Shown one piece after another: positions 26,777 to 34,067 of a stretch of 37,918 nt of DNA; the stretch's first letter is position 1, and each line of letters opens with the position of its first letter. The notes below the pieces were generated by a model, which ran no database searches, had not been told where the DNA came from, and saw nothing but the letters and a program-made list of their open reading frames with translations. Both the position numbers and the translations under genes were made by a program. The DNA is from Saccharicrinis sp050296935 (GTDB taxonomy: Bacteria > Bacteroidota > Bacteroidia > Bacteroidales > Marinilabiliaceae), in NCBI GenBank assembly GCA_050296935.1, contig JBNKRV010000107.1, forward strand, positions 1 to 37,918, written 5' to 3'.

Positions 26777-28153
26777 ATGAAAAAAATCAGTTTCAAAATC
26801 GTACATATTTTCTTAAGCCTTTTGCTTGTAAGTGTGGTGGCATGTATTCCAACACCTAAAAAAATAGATAAGAAATCCCATGGACAGTATAAGCATGTAA
26901 AATGGACTGATGATCAGATGCTGGATACACTGCAACATCAAACCTTCGAATATTTTTGGAGTGGTGCAGAACCCAATTCCGGAATGGCACGCGAACGCAT
27001 ACATTTAGATGGTATGTATCCGCAAAACGATAAACATATAATTACTCTTGGAGGATCAGGATTTGGTGTTATGGCTATTTTAGTCGGGGTAAAAAGAGGG
27101 TTTATCAACAGGCAGGAAGCGCTGATTCGTTACCGGAGAATCGTTGATTTTTTAATGAGAGCTGATCGTTTCCATGGAGCCTGGCCACATTGGCTTGATG
27201 GAGAAACAGGAAAGGTGAAACCTTTTAGTAAAATGGATGATGGAGGCGATTTGGTGGAAACAGCGTTTATGATTCAGGGCTTGCTAACTGTTGCTGAGTA
27301 TTATAAAGGTGGTAATACCGATGAACAGAAACTAGTAAATGATATTACCAGACTTTGGCATGAAGTTGAATGGGACTGGTATACAAAAGGAGGTGAAAAT
27401 GTATTGTATTGGCATTGGTCTCCGGTTTATGGATGGGATATGAATTTTCCGGTTGGAGGATATAATGAATGTTTAATTATGTATGTATTAGCAGCTTCAT
27501 CTCCCACGCACCCCATTAAACCTGAAGTATACCACCAGGGATGGGCACGCGGAGGAGCCATTGCCAGGGACACCGTATATTATGGTTTGTCAACCGTTTT
27601 AAATCACTATGAGCATAATAATGACCCGGTTGGTCCCCTGTTTTGGGCGCATTATTCATATCTGGGTCTGAACCCCAAAGGACTTAAAGATAAGTATGCC
27701 GACTATTGGGAATTGAATAAAAATCATGCCCTGATACAGTACCGATACTGTCTTGATAATCCCAAAGGATTCAAAGGATATGGACCCAACCAGTGGGGAT
27801 TAACCTCAAGCTATTCCATGAAAGGCTATGCCGGGCATCATCCCGGAAAAGCAGATTTAGGTGTTATATCCCCCACAGCTGCCTTATCGTCGTTCCCCTA
27901 CACACCAACAGAATCCAAGCAGGTACTATGGCACTTATATACCGATGCCGATTCATTGGTAGGTAGATACGGACCCTATGATGCTTATAGCGAATCTGAA
28001 AAATGGTATGTTCCTAGATATCTGGCTATTGATCAGGGACCAATTCCTGTGATGGTTGAAAACTACAGGACCGGATTTATATGGTCGTTGTTTATGAAAA
28101 ATGAAGATGTGCAGAAAGGATTAAAAAGACTGGGATTTAGTTTTGAAGAATAA
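26777..28153 (+). CDS. GH144-family (PF10091) beta-glucan hydrolase lipoprotein, second paralogue
   Basis: From the ATG at 26777 (MKKISFKI) the protein has 458 residues with lipobox Cys23 (SVVAC). The reading from 26738 would add 13 non-leader residues and is rejected. It is a bare catalytic domain: QHQTFEYFWSGAEPNSG, LGGSGFGVMAILVG, FHGAWPHWLDG, DDGGD at 154-158 and NECLIMYVLAASSPTH correspond to the neighbouring protein, but the two are clearly diverged, so this is an old duplication. One may be endo-acting and the other exo-acting (sophorose-releasing), as different GH144 members are; that is inference. It ends five bases before GH3. Confidence 0.88.
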   Translation: MKKISFKIVHIFLSLLLVSVVACIPTPKKIDKKSHGQYKHVKWTDDQMLDTLQHQTFEYFWSGAEPNSGMARERIHLDGMYPQNDKHIITLGGSGFGVMAILVGVKRGFINRQEALIRYRRIVDFLMRADRFHGAWPHWLDGETGKVKPFSKMDDGGDLVETAFMIQGLLTVAEYYKGGNTDEQKLVNDITRLWHEVEWDWYTKGGENVLYWHWSPVYGWDMNFPVGGYNECLIMYVLAASSPTHPIKPEVYHQGWARGGAIARDTVYYGLSTVLNHYEHNNDPVGPLFWAHYSYLGLNPKGLKDKYADYWELNKNHALIQYRYCLDNPKGFKGYGPNQWGLTSSYSMKGYAGHHPGKADLGVISPTAALSSFPYTPTESKQVLWHLYTDADSLVGRYGPYDAYSESEKWYVPRYLAIDQGPIPVMVENYRTGFIWSLFMKNEDVQKGLKRLGFSFEE

Positions 28154-28158
28154 GTAAA

Positions 28159-30492
28159 ATGAAGAATCAAATGGATAATAAGATAACGTTATTATGCTTG
28201 GGCATCATGGTATTAGTAATAAACGCTTGCTCCGGAGGCAATGATTCTAATTCATCCTGGAAAAGTTACAGTGGTGATCCTATCATAGAAGAAAAGGTGC
28301 AGTCATTGGTCAGTCAAATGACTCTGGATGAGAAAATCGGCCAGATGAATCAGTATTCAGGCAATTTTGCGGCTACAGGACAAGTGAGTAATAACAAATC
28401 CGGTGAGTACCTGAAAAAAGGAATGATTGGCAGCACCTTTAACGTGTTCGGAGCTGAACATTTACGTATGCTGCAGGAGCAAAACTTAAAGTATTCCAGA
28501 CTGAAAATTCCTATGCTATTTGCTGCGGATGTGATTCACGGACTGGAAACCACTTTCCCAATACCCTTGGCAGAGGCTTGTTCATGGGATTTGGAATTAA
28601 TAGAACGCAGTGCCCGAATAGCAGCCGAAGAGGCAACAGCATCAGGTATTGCCTGGAATTTTGCGCCCATGATCGATATTGCCCGGGATCCCCGTTGGGG
28701 CAGAGTAATGGAGGGTGCAGGTGAAGATGTTTATTATGGATCTTTGGTGGCTAAAGCCCGGGTTAAAGGGTTTCAGGGTATCGAAACTTACAAGGACTTG
28801 CGTAAACCCAATACATTACTGGCTTGCAGTAAACACTTTGTGGGATATGGAGCAGCCCTGGCAGGTAGAGATTACAATTCTGTTGATATATCAGAACGAA
28901 CGCTTCGAGAAACTTATCTGCCACCATTTAAAGCAGCTGTTGATGAGGGTGTGGCTACATTTATGACTGCCTTCAACGAACTAAATGGAGTTCCATGCAC
29001 TGGAAATAAATACTTGTATAAAGATATATTACGCGATGAATGGAATTTTAATGGAATGGTTGTTACCGACTATACAGCTATCCTTGAGTTAATCAACCAT
29101 GGTTATGCTGAGGATTTAAAGCAAGCGGCTCAACTCACGATCGATGCAGGTATTGATATGGATATGATTAGTGAAGCATTTGTCACTCACCTTGGCCAAC
29201 TGGTTGAGGAGGGACAAGTAAGTGAAGAGCAGATTAATGTGGCAGTATCACATATCATTGAAATGAAATACTTACTGGGATTGTTTGATGATCCTTTTTT
29301 GTATTGCGACCCTGTTCGTCAACAAAAAGTGGTGATGAATAAAGCGCATTTGAAAGTTGCCAAAGAGGCCGCACAGCGCTCAATCGTTCTTCTTAAGAAT
29401 GAAAATAATATTCTGCCATTAAAAAAAGATCAGCCTAAACGTGTGGCACTTATCGGTCCATTTGTTGAAGAACGGAATAGCTTAAATGGAGAATGGGCTA
29501 TTAAAGGAGATCGTAGCAAATCAGTTACCTTAATGGAGGGCCTGCAACAAAAATATGCCAGCTCCAAAGTGAAGTTTGATTATGCCAAAGGGACTTCATT
29601 ACCGCTGATCGATAATAAAACAAGACATATGTCAGAGAAGATGGTTCCGGATAAATCCGGGTTTAAAGAAGCCATCCGAAAAGCACAAAATAGCGATGTT
29701 ATTTTAGTAGCCATGGGCGAAGAATACAATTGGTCCGGAGAAGCAGCTTGTCGTACCGATATTACCTTGCCGGGAAATCAGCGTCAATTATTGCAAGAAC
29801 TGAAGAAAACAGGTAAGCCTGTTATTCTTGTACTTTTTAATGGCCGACCATTGGATTTATCGTGGGAAGAAGAAAATCTGGATGCCATTGTTGAGGCCTG
29901 GTATCCGGGCATCATGTCAGGTCATGCTGTGGCAGATGTATTGAGTGGCGATTACAACCCATCGGCTAAGTTAGTTATAACATTCCCTCGTAACGTAGGA
30001 CAGATTCCGATCTATTACAATGTGAAAAATACAGGTCGCCCTTTTGATGAGGAAAACCCCGCTGATTATAAATCATCATATATCGATACAAAAAATTCAC
30101 CACTGTATCCTTTTGGATATGGATTAAGCTATACCCATTTTAAATATTCCAATGCAAAAATCAGTTCCGGTAAACTGACACGAGGAGGAAGCATAACTGT
30201 TTCTGTTGAGATAACCAATACGGGTGACATGGATGGTGAAGAGGTGGTTCAGCTTTATATTCACGATAAAACAGGATCGGTAACCAGACCCGTTAAAGAG
30301 CTGAAGGGTTTTGAAAAAACAGCACTGAAAAAGGGAGAATCAAAAACAGTTGAATTTACCATTGATGAAGCCACAGTTAGTATGTACAATATTGATATGG
30401 AATGGGTGGCCGAAGCAGGTGAATTTGAGGTTTGGGTAGGAAAAAACTCTTCAGATGAAAAGCACCATTTGAATTTTACTTTAGCAGAATAA
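28159..30492 (+). CDS. GH3-family beta-glucosidase
   Basis: 777 residues with a leader and lipobox Cys24 (INAC). GH3 N-terminal barrel with SKHFVGYG (K225, H226) and nucleophile Asp304 in VVTDYTAI; a C-terminal (alpha/beta) domain with a candidate acid/base Glu528 in NWSGEAACR; then a fibronectin type III-like domain (about 690-777, EEVVQLYIHDKTGSVTRPV). All the expected residues are present. The family releases glucose from the non-reducing end of beta-glucosides; next to GH144 the likely substrate is sophorose or short beta-1,2-gluco-oligosaccharides. It starts five bases after the GH144 gene, so translation is probably coupled. ATG at 28171 is an alternative start. Confidence 0.94.
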   Translation: MKNQMDNKITLLCLGIMVLVINACSGGNDSNSSWKSYSGDPIIEEKVQSLVSQMTLDEKIGQMNQYSGNFAATGQVSNNKSGEYLKKGMIGSTFNVFGAEHLRMLQEQNLKYSRLKIPMLFAADVIHGLETTFPIPLAEACSWDLELIERSARIAAEEATASGIAWNFAPMIDIARDPRWGRVMEGAGEDVYYGSLVAKARVKGFQGIETYKDLRKPNTLLACSKHFVGYGAALAGRDYNSVDISERTLRETYLPPFKAAVDEGVATFMTAFNELNGVPCTGNKYLYKDILRDEWNFNGMVVTDYTAILELINHGYAEDLKQAAQLTIDAGIDMDMISEAFVTHLGQLVEEGQVSEEQINVAVSHIIEMKYLLGLFDDPFLYCDPVRQQKVVMNKAHLKVAKEAAQRSIVLLKNENNILPLKKDQPKRVALIGPFVEERNSLNGEWAIKGDRSKSVTLMEGLQQKYASSKVKFDYAKGTSLPLIDNKTRHMSEKMVPDKSGFKEAIRKAQNSDVILVAMGEEYNWSGEAACRTDITLPGNQRQLLQELKKTGKPVILVLFNGRPLDLSWEEENLDAIVEAWYPGIMSGHAVADVLSGDYNPSAKLVITFPRNVGQIPIYYNVKNTGRPFDEENPADYKSSYIDTKNSPLYPFGYGLSYTHFKYSNAKISSGKLTRGGSITVSVEITNTGDMDGEEVVQLYIHDKTGSVTRPVKELKGFEKTALKKGESKTVEFTIDEATVSMYNIDMEWVAEAGEFEVWVGKNSSDEKHHLNFTLAE

Positions 30493-30766
30493 TTTATGTT
30501 GATTGCAATGGGGTTGAAACAATCTTAATGTGATGTACTCTTTTAATGCCTGTTGTACTAAAAAGGCAAACATAAACATTTTTGTTAAGCTAAAGAGGTT
30601 TAAAATAAAGCAGTTAATTGACCTCATGTATATATCAGGCTGTAAGTCTGAAACTTGAGGTTTTGGTATAAAGTTTTAAGCTTGTTTGTAAATGATAATT
30701 TCAACCCTTGCGCATATGTTTTACTCCTTATTGAATGACAAGTAAAATCGTTAAAAATTACTGTAA

Positions 30767-31520
30767 ATGAAACATATACATTACATCATTGCTTTTGTGC
30801 TATTGGTTTTTATGCCTCTGTTCAAGCTCAGGAAATAGTTCCGCAGACCTATTGTAATCCAGTGGATATAGACTATACCTATATGGTTTACAATTCGAGT
30901 AGAAATATTTCTTATCGTTCAGGGGTGCTGGTTTTGGGTAGTATGCAATTGCAGATGTGCTGTTCGGGGATGTGAATCCTTCCCGTAAACTAACCATGAC
31001 TTTTCCTCTGAATATTGGGCAGATTCCTATTTATTATAATCATAAAAATACAGGACGTCCACTAACCAAAGAAGAATGGTTTACAAAATACCGGTCTAAT
31101 TACCTGGATGTTACCAATGAACCACTTTACTCTTTTGGATATGGATTGAGTTATACCTCGTTTGAGTATGGTAAACCAGAATATTCTGCAACCAATCTTA
31201 AAAGTGAGGATACACTCCATATTACCGTTCCTGTTAAAAATACAGGTAACTTTAAGGGGAAGGAGGTTGTGCAATTATATATTCGGGATAAAGTAGATTC
31301 CATTACCCGACCGGTACAGGAGTTAAAAGGTTTTCAGAAAATAGAATTGGAACCGGGAGAAGCAAAAAATGTAAGTTTCCATATCTCCACAAATCAACCG
31401 ATGTTTTATAATTATGATTTGGAATATGTTTGGGAGCCCGGCGAATTCGAAATCATGATAGGCCCAAATTCAGAAGAAGTACAGTCGTTTACTGTAAACT
31501 GGGAGAAGGGGGTAGGGTAG
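30767..31520 (+). pseudogene. Mosaic glycoside-hydrolase remnant: GH43-like N-terminus joined to GH3 C-terminus
   Basis: The ATG at 30767 begins MKHIHYIIAFVLLVF, a signal peptide that frameshifts in a T-run (30807-30811). One frame over it continues YASVQAQEIVPQTYCNPVD, then DYTYMVYNSSRNISYRSG, which I read as the start of a GH43-like exported enzyme (moderate confidence). Near 30921-30945 the frame is broken again and, after a GH3-like LGS phrase, AIADVLFGDVNPSRK begins the GH3 C-terminal part. This continues open to 31520 through GQIPIYYNHKNTGRP, YGLSYTSFEYG and KEVVQLYIRDK. The GH3 tail differs much from the intact GH3, so it derives from a separate lost gene. Deletion joined two genes. 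The residual ORF from the GTG at 30957 lacks all catalytic parts. Confidence 0.7.
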
Positions 31521-31526
31521 GTCGTT

Positions 31527-31582
31527 CTCAGTCTTCAGTAGGCAGTTTTCAGTACTCAGTACTCAGTGGGCAGTCATCAGTC
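31527..31582. repeat. Phased heptamer array, eight NNCAGTN units
   Basis: Eight consecutive 7-base units, each with CAGT at positions 3-6 (CTCAGTC, TTCAGTA, GGCAGTT, TTCAGTA, CTCAGTA, CTCAGTG, GGCAGTC, ATCAGTC). It begins six bases after the GH3 remnant stop. The period is 7, not 3, so it is not coding. Units are not separated by unique spacers, so it is not CRISPR. Confidence 0.85.
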
Positions 31583-31700
31583 CACATTCAATACTATAAC
31601 CAGGAACGGTTCTCTATAAGTAAGCTGTAAATCAGAACCGTTCCTTAAAAATAATTGAAAGGATACAGTAAGAAAAAGACCTAAACATTAATATTAAAAA

Positions 31701-31731
31701 AAACTCAGTGTCTTCGTGTCTCTGTGTTCAT
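31701..31731 (+). repeat. Copy 1 of the dispersed 31-bp phrase repeat
   Basis: Begins AAACTCAGTGTCTTCGTG. It lies 40 bases upstream of the esterase start codon and is followed by the further phrase CTTGATACTTGATACT, similar to the tail of copy 2. Matches copy 2 (32545-32575) in 29 of 31 positions. Confidence 0.85.
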
Positions 31732-31771
31732 TAGTCTTGATACTTGATACTCACATTAAAAATATAAATCA

Positions 31772-32545
31772 ATGAAAAATCTACTCTTACTAATCGCACT
31801 ATTCATAGGAAATGTTTATGCCCAGGAATTTAAGGAGTTTCAGTATAAACAGCACATTCAGGGAACAGATACTTTGAATTATAGAATTCTGTATCCTGAA
31901 AATATGAAAGAAGGAAAGCAATACCCATTAGTAATATTTTTACATGGAGCCGGAGAACGAGGAGCTTATAATCAGCGTCAACTGACCCATGGAGCCAAAT
32001 TATTTTTGGATCAGAAAACACGAAGAAAATATCCTGCAATTGTAGTATTTCCACAATGTCCCAATGGAATTATGTGGACCCACCGTCAAAAAGAGAAGTC
32101 GCCTCAGGGAGATTGGGTTTTTGAATTTCCCTTAACTAATGAACCGTCCAAACCAACAGAAATGGTTAATGTTTTAGTTGATAGCTTGATAAATAGCGGA
32201 TCAGTAGATAAAAGACGAACCTATATCATGGGATTATCCATGGGAGGAATCGGAACCTTGGAGTTTTTAGCACGATGGCCACAAAAATATACCGCAGCTA
32301 TTGTTATATGCGGGGGTAATGATCCAGATTTTGCACCAATATATTGTCATGTTCCCATATGGTTTTTTCATGGAGGCAAAGATAATGTAGTCCCTATAAA
32401 ATACTCAAAACAAGTATATCAAAAACTGACCACCTGTAATCCCAAAACCAAATACACCCTTTACCCGGAAGCCAATCATAACAGTTGGGATGCCACCTTT
32501 GCTGAACCCAAACTCTTAAAATGGCTGTTTCATTTTAAAAAATAA
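31772..32545 (+). CDS. Secreted alpha/beta-hydrolase, probable carbohydrate esterase
   Basis: 257 residues with a signal peptide (to about 18, NVYAQE). The fold has an HGAGERG phrase (oxyanion hole region, near 56-62), nucleophile Ser156 in GLSMGG, Asp204 in GGKDNVVP and His236 in EANHNSWD, which form a complete Ser-Asp-His triad. It is similar to feruloyl/acetyl esterase-like or dienelactone-hydrolase-like secreted hydrolases in PULs. The substrate is unknown; removal of ester groups such as succinyl or acetyl from glucan is an inference from context. It is separated from the GH3 remnant by repeats and is flanked on both sides by copies of the dispersed phrase. A strong terminator follows. 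Confidence 0.85.
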   Translation: MKNLLLLIALFIGNVYAQEFKEFQYKQHIQGTDTLNYRILYPENMKEGKQYPLVIFLHGAGERGAYNQRQLTHGAKLFLDQKTRRKYPAIVVFPQCPNGIMWTHRQKEKSPQGDWVFEFPLTNEPSKPTEMVNVLVDSLINSGSVDKRRTYIMGLSMGGIGTLEFLARWPQKYTAAIVICGGNDPDFAPIYCHVPIWFFHGGKDNVVPIKYSKQVYQKLTTCNPKTKYTLYPEANHNSWDATFAEPKLLKWLFHFKK

Positions 32546-32575
32546 AACTCAGTGTCTTCATGTCTCTATGTTCAT
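32545..32575 (+). repeat. Copy 2 of the dispersed 31-bp phrase repeat
   Basis: Begins in the last base of the esterase stop codon (AAACTCAGTGTCTTCATG) and is followed by CTTGATACTTGCTACT. It has the same orientation as copy 1, 844 bases apart, so the two are direct repeats flanking the esterase. Confidence 0.85.
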
Positions 32576-32650
32576 CCGTCTTACTACTTGATACTTGCTA
32601 CTAAATTGTCAATGTTCATCCAACATCTTATTTTTCTCAAATAAAATTGT

Positions 32651-32679
32651 AAAAGTCAGTGTATAGCTGACTTTTTTTT
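32651..32679 (+). terminator. Intrinsic terminator after the esterase/PUL
   Basis: AAAAGTCAG (32651-32659) pairs with CTGACTTTT (32667-32675) around the 7-base loop TGTATAG, and runs into eight T. It separates the PUL side from folE. Confidence 0.8.
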
Positions 32680-32728
32680 ATGACTTTTGCCCCGCAACAA
32701 TTTTTTTATTCAAAAAAGCTACTAGGTA

Positions 32729-33355
32729 ATGGAGTTTACATTAAATGGGAACAATAGTGGTTATAGCAAAGTAGAATCGTACAACGACGAAACCACGAAA
32801 AATTTAGCTGCTAATTTTAAGGAAGTTATTGGACTTTTAGGAGAAGATGTAAATAGAGAAGGGTTAGAAAAAACACCGCTGCGTGTAGCCAAAGCCATGC
32901 AATTTTTAACTCAGGGTTATGAAATGGATCCGGAGGAGATTATTAAATCAGCCATGTTCAAAGAAGACTATCGGCAGATGGTAGTAGTTAAAGATATCGA
33001 ATTGTATTCTATGTGCGAACACCATATGCTACCGTTTTTCGGCAAGGCACATGTGGCATATATCCCCCGGCATCACATTACCGGATTAAGTAAGATCGCC
33101 CGTGTAGTAGAAGCTTTCGCCCGACGTTTACAAGTGCAGGAGCGTTTAACCACACAGATAAAAGAAGCTATTCAGAATACATTAAACCCATTGGGAGTAG
33201 CAGTCGTTATTGAAGCCCAGCACATGTGTATGCAAATGAGAGGAGTACAAAAGCAACATTCAGTTACTACAACCTCAGATTTCACAGGCGCCTTTGAAAA
33301 AAATATCGCCACCAGAGAAGAATTCTTCAATATCATTTCCAATACATTGCATTAG
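32729..33355 (+). CDS. folE: GTP cyclohydrolase I (FolE)
   Basis: 208 residues. The enzyme opens GTP to 7,8-dihydroneopterin triphosphate and formate, the first step of folate (and queuosine) biosynthesis. The zinc ligands are visible: Cys96 and His99 in YSMCEHHMLPF and Cys167 in AQHMCMQMRGV. Other family phrases are GLSKIARVVEAFARRLQVQE and TTTSDFTGAF. The length matches the short bacterial form. It is preceded by a strong terminator (32651-32679) and so should have its own promoter, for which no convincing box was found. A stem-loop follows. It is the only conserved housekeeping enzyme here and is unrelated to the PUL. Confidence 0.97.
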   Translation: MEFTLNGNNSGYSKVESYNDETTKNLAANFKEVIGLLGEDVNREGLEKTPLRVAKAMQFLTQGYEMDPEEIIKSAMFKEDYRQMVVVKDIELYSMCEHHMLPFFGKAHVAYIPRHHITGLSKIARVVEAFARRLQVQERLTTQIKEAIQNTLNPLGVAVVIEAQHMCMQMRGVQKQHSVTTTSDFTGAFEKNIATREEFFNIISNTLH

Positions 33356-33432
33356 GCGAAAATGTAAGTAACTAAAAGACGACTGTTAGCGCTGAATTGT
33401 ATTCAGAGCCATAAGCAAGCTGTAAATAATAT

Positions 33433-33465
33433 AAAGAGCTGCAATTTAAAAAGTTGTGGTTCTTT
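33433..33465 (+). terminator. Candidate terminator stem after folE
   Basis: AAAGAGCTGCAA (33433-33444) pairs with TTGTGGTTCTTT (33454-33465), 12 pairs of which three are G-T, with a 9-base loop. A weak T-rich tail follows. It lies 78 bases after the folE stop. Confidence 0.4.
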
Positions 33466-33514
33466 TAGTGTTTGGTAAGGATTTGTAAACCTGTACTAGC
33501 CAATATTCAGATTC

Positions 33515-33543
33515 TTGCCAATATCCCAAAAATTATATCTTTG
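33515..33543 (+). promoter_or_regulatory. Promoter-like pair with no downstream ORF
   Basis: TTG at 33515-33517 and TATCTTTG at 33536-33543, a perfect TAnnTTTG box, are separated by 18 bases. The expected start is near 33550, where no protein gene begins but a run of hairpins does. Confidence 0.45.
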
Positions 33544-33549
33544 ACAGAT

Positions 33550-33650
33550 TATTTCCGTACGGTATGGATATGCCCGGAAAGAACCCCCGCTGGTGCACGG
33601 TTGTATCGTGTACCATAAGCTTTATATAGTTTGCTTTGTAAGCAATTTAT
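33550..33650 (+). ncRNA. Candidate small structured RNA
   Basis: About 100 bases following a consensus-like promoter. Three hairpins in succession: TTTCCG (33552-33557) with CGGAAA (33575-33580), with an inner GGTAT/ATGCC stem and GGAT loop; GGTGCACG (33592-33599) with CGTGTACC (33607-33614); and TTGCTT (33631-33636) with AAGCAA (33640-33645). No ORF occupies it. The middle hairpin recurs at 35531-35554. I do not recognise a known RNA family, and the 3' end is a guess. Confidence 0.3.
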
Positions 33651-33720
33651 GAACCGCTAATTTTCAAATTAAGCAAGTGGCTTTTCTTCAAAAAACCTAT
33701 AAACCACAAGGTGGTTTTGC

Positions 33721-33747
33721 AATTCGTCTAATTCGCATAATTCGTGG
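33721..33747. repeat. AATTCG 9-mer tandem triad
   Basis: Three consecutive 9-base units begin with AATTCG (AATTCGTCT, AATTCGCAT, AATTCGTGG). It is preceded by an AAACCAC/GTGGTTT hairpin at 33701-33717. It lies in a gene-free region. Confidence 0.7.
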
Positions 33748-34055
33748 TTGAAAAGAAAACCAAATTGACTGAATGTTAGGAGTGGATATTTTTGCGATGT
33801 TTTTCATAAACTCTAATGATTTAGCAAAAACTTGATGACCATTGCAAATTCCAATCAAGCTCCTGTGTACCCAATTATTTGCTCTGGACATACCTGTTTC
33901 AAATGACTGAACTTTATAATTTTATGAGATTTGGGAAACATCTGTAAATGATTTTTATACGAAGTCTCTAACCAAACGATAAAATCATAAAAAAACGTTG
34001 GGGAATCATAACTATTTATATTTAAGATCATCACATTTTATTTGTGCATTGAACG

Positions 34056-34063
34056 TATCTTTG
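34056..34063 (+). promoter_or_regulatory. Perfect -7 box abutting the helicase start codon
   Basis: TATCTTTG at 34056-34063 matches TAnnTTTG exactly and ends five bases before the ATG at 34068. A clear -33 partner is not at the usual spacing (TTTG at 34041 is only 11 bases upstream), so the match may be partial. If used, the transcript would begin at or just after the ATG. Confidence 0.35.
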
Positions 34064-34067
34064 CCGC

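Larger units (their letters stand above)
33356..34067. other. 712-base gene-free region after folE
   Basis: No convincing ORF is present; the minus-strand ORF at 33697-33891 has no protein-like features and crosses repeats. It holds a stem-loop (33433-33465), a promoter-like pair (33515-33543) with a candidate structured RNA (33550-33650), a short palindrome AAACCAC-AAG-GTGGTTT at 33701-33717, the 9-mer triad at 33721-33747 and the helicase promoter region. The rest (33750-34030) shows nothing identifiable. Confidence 0.55.

Noticed and set aside
30957..31520. A functional short GH3-like gene starting at the GTG
   Set aside because: It lacks the catalytic barrel, nucleophile and signal peptide; upstream there is a frameshifted N-terminus of another family, so I call it part of a pseudogene.
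31527..31582. CRISPR array
   Set aside because: Units are 7 bases with no unique spacers, and no cas gene is present.
33697..33891. Minus-strand 64-codon ORF in the gene-free region
   Set aside because: It overlaps the 9-mer triad and shows no coding features.
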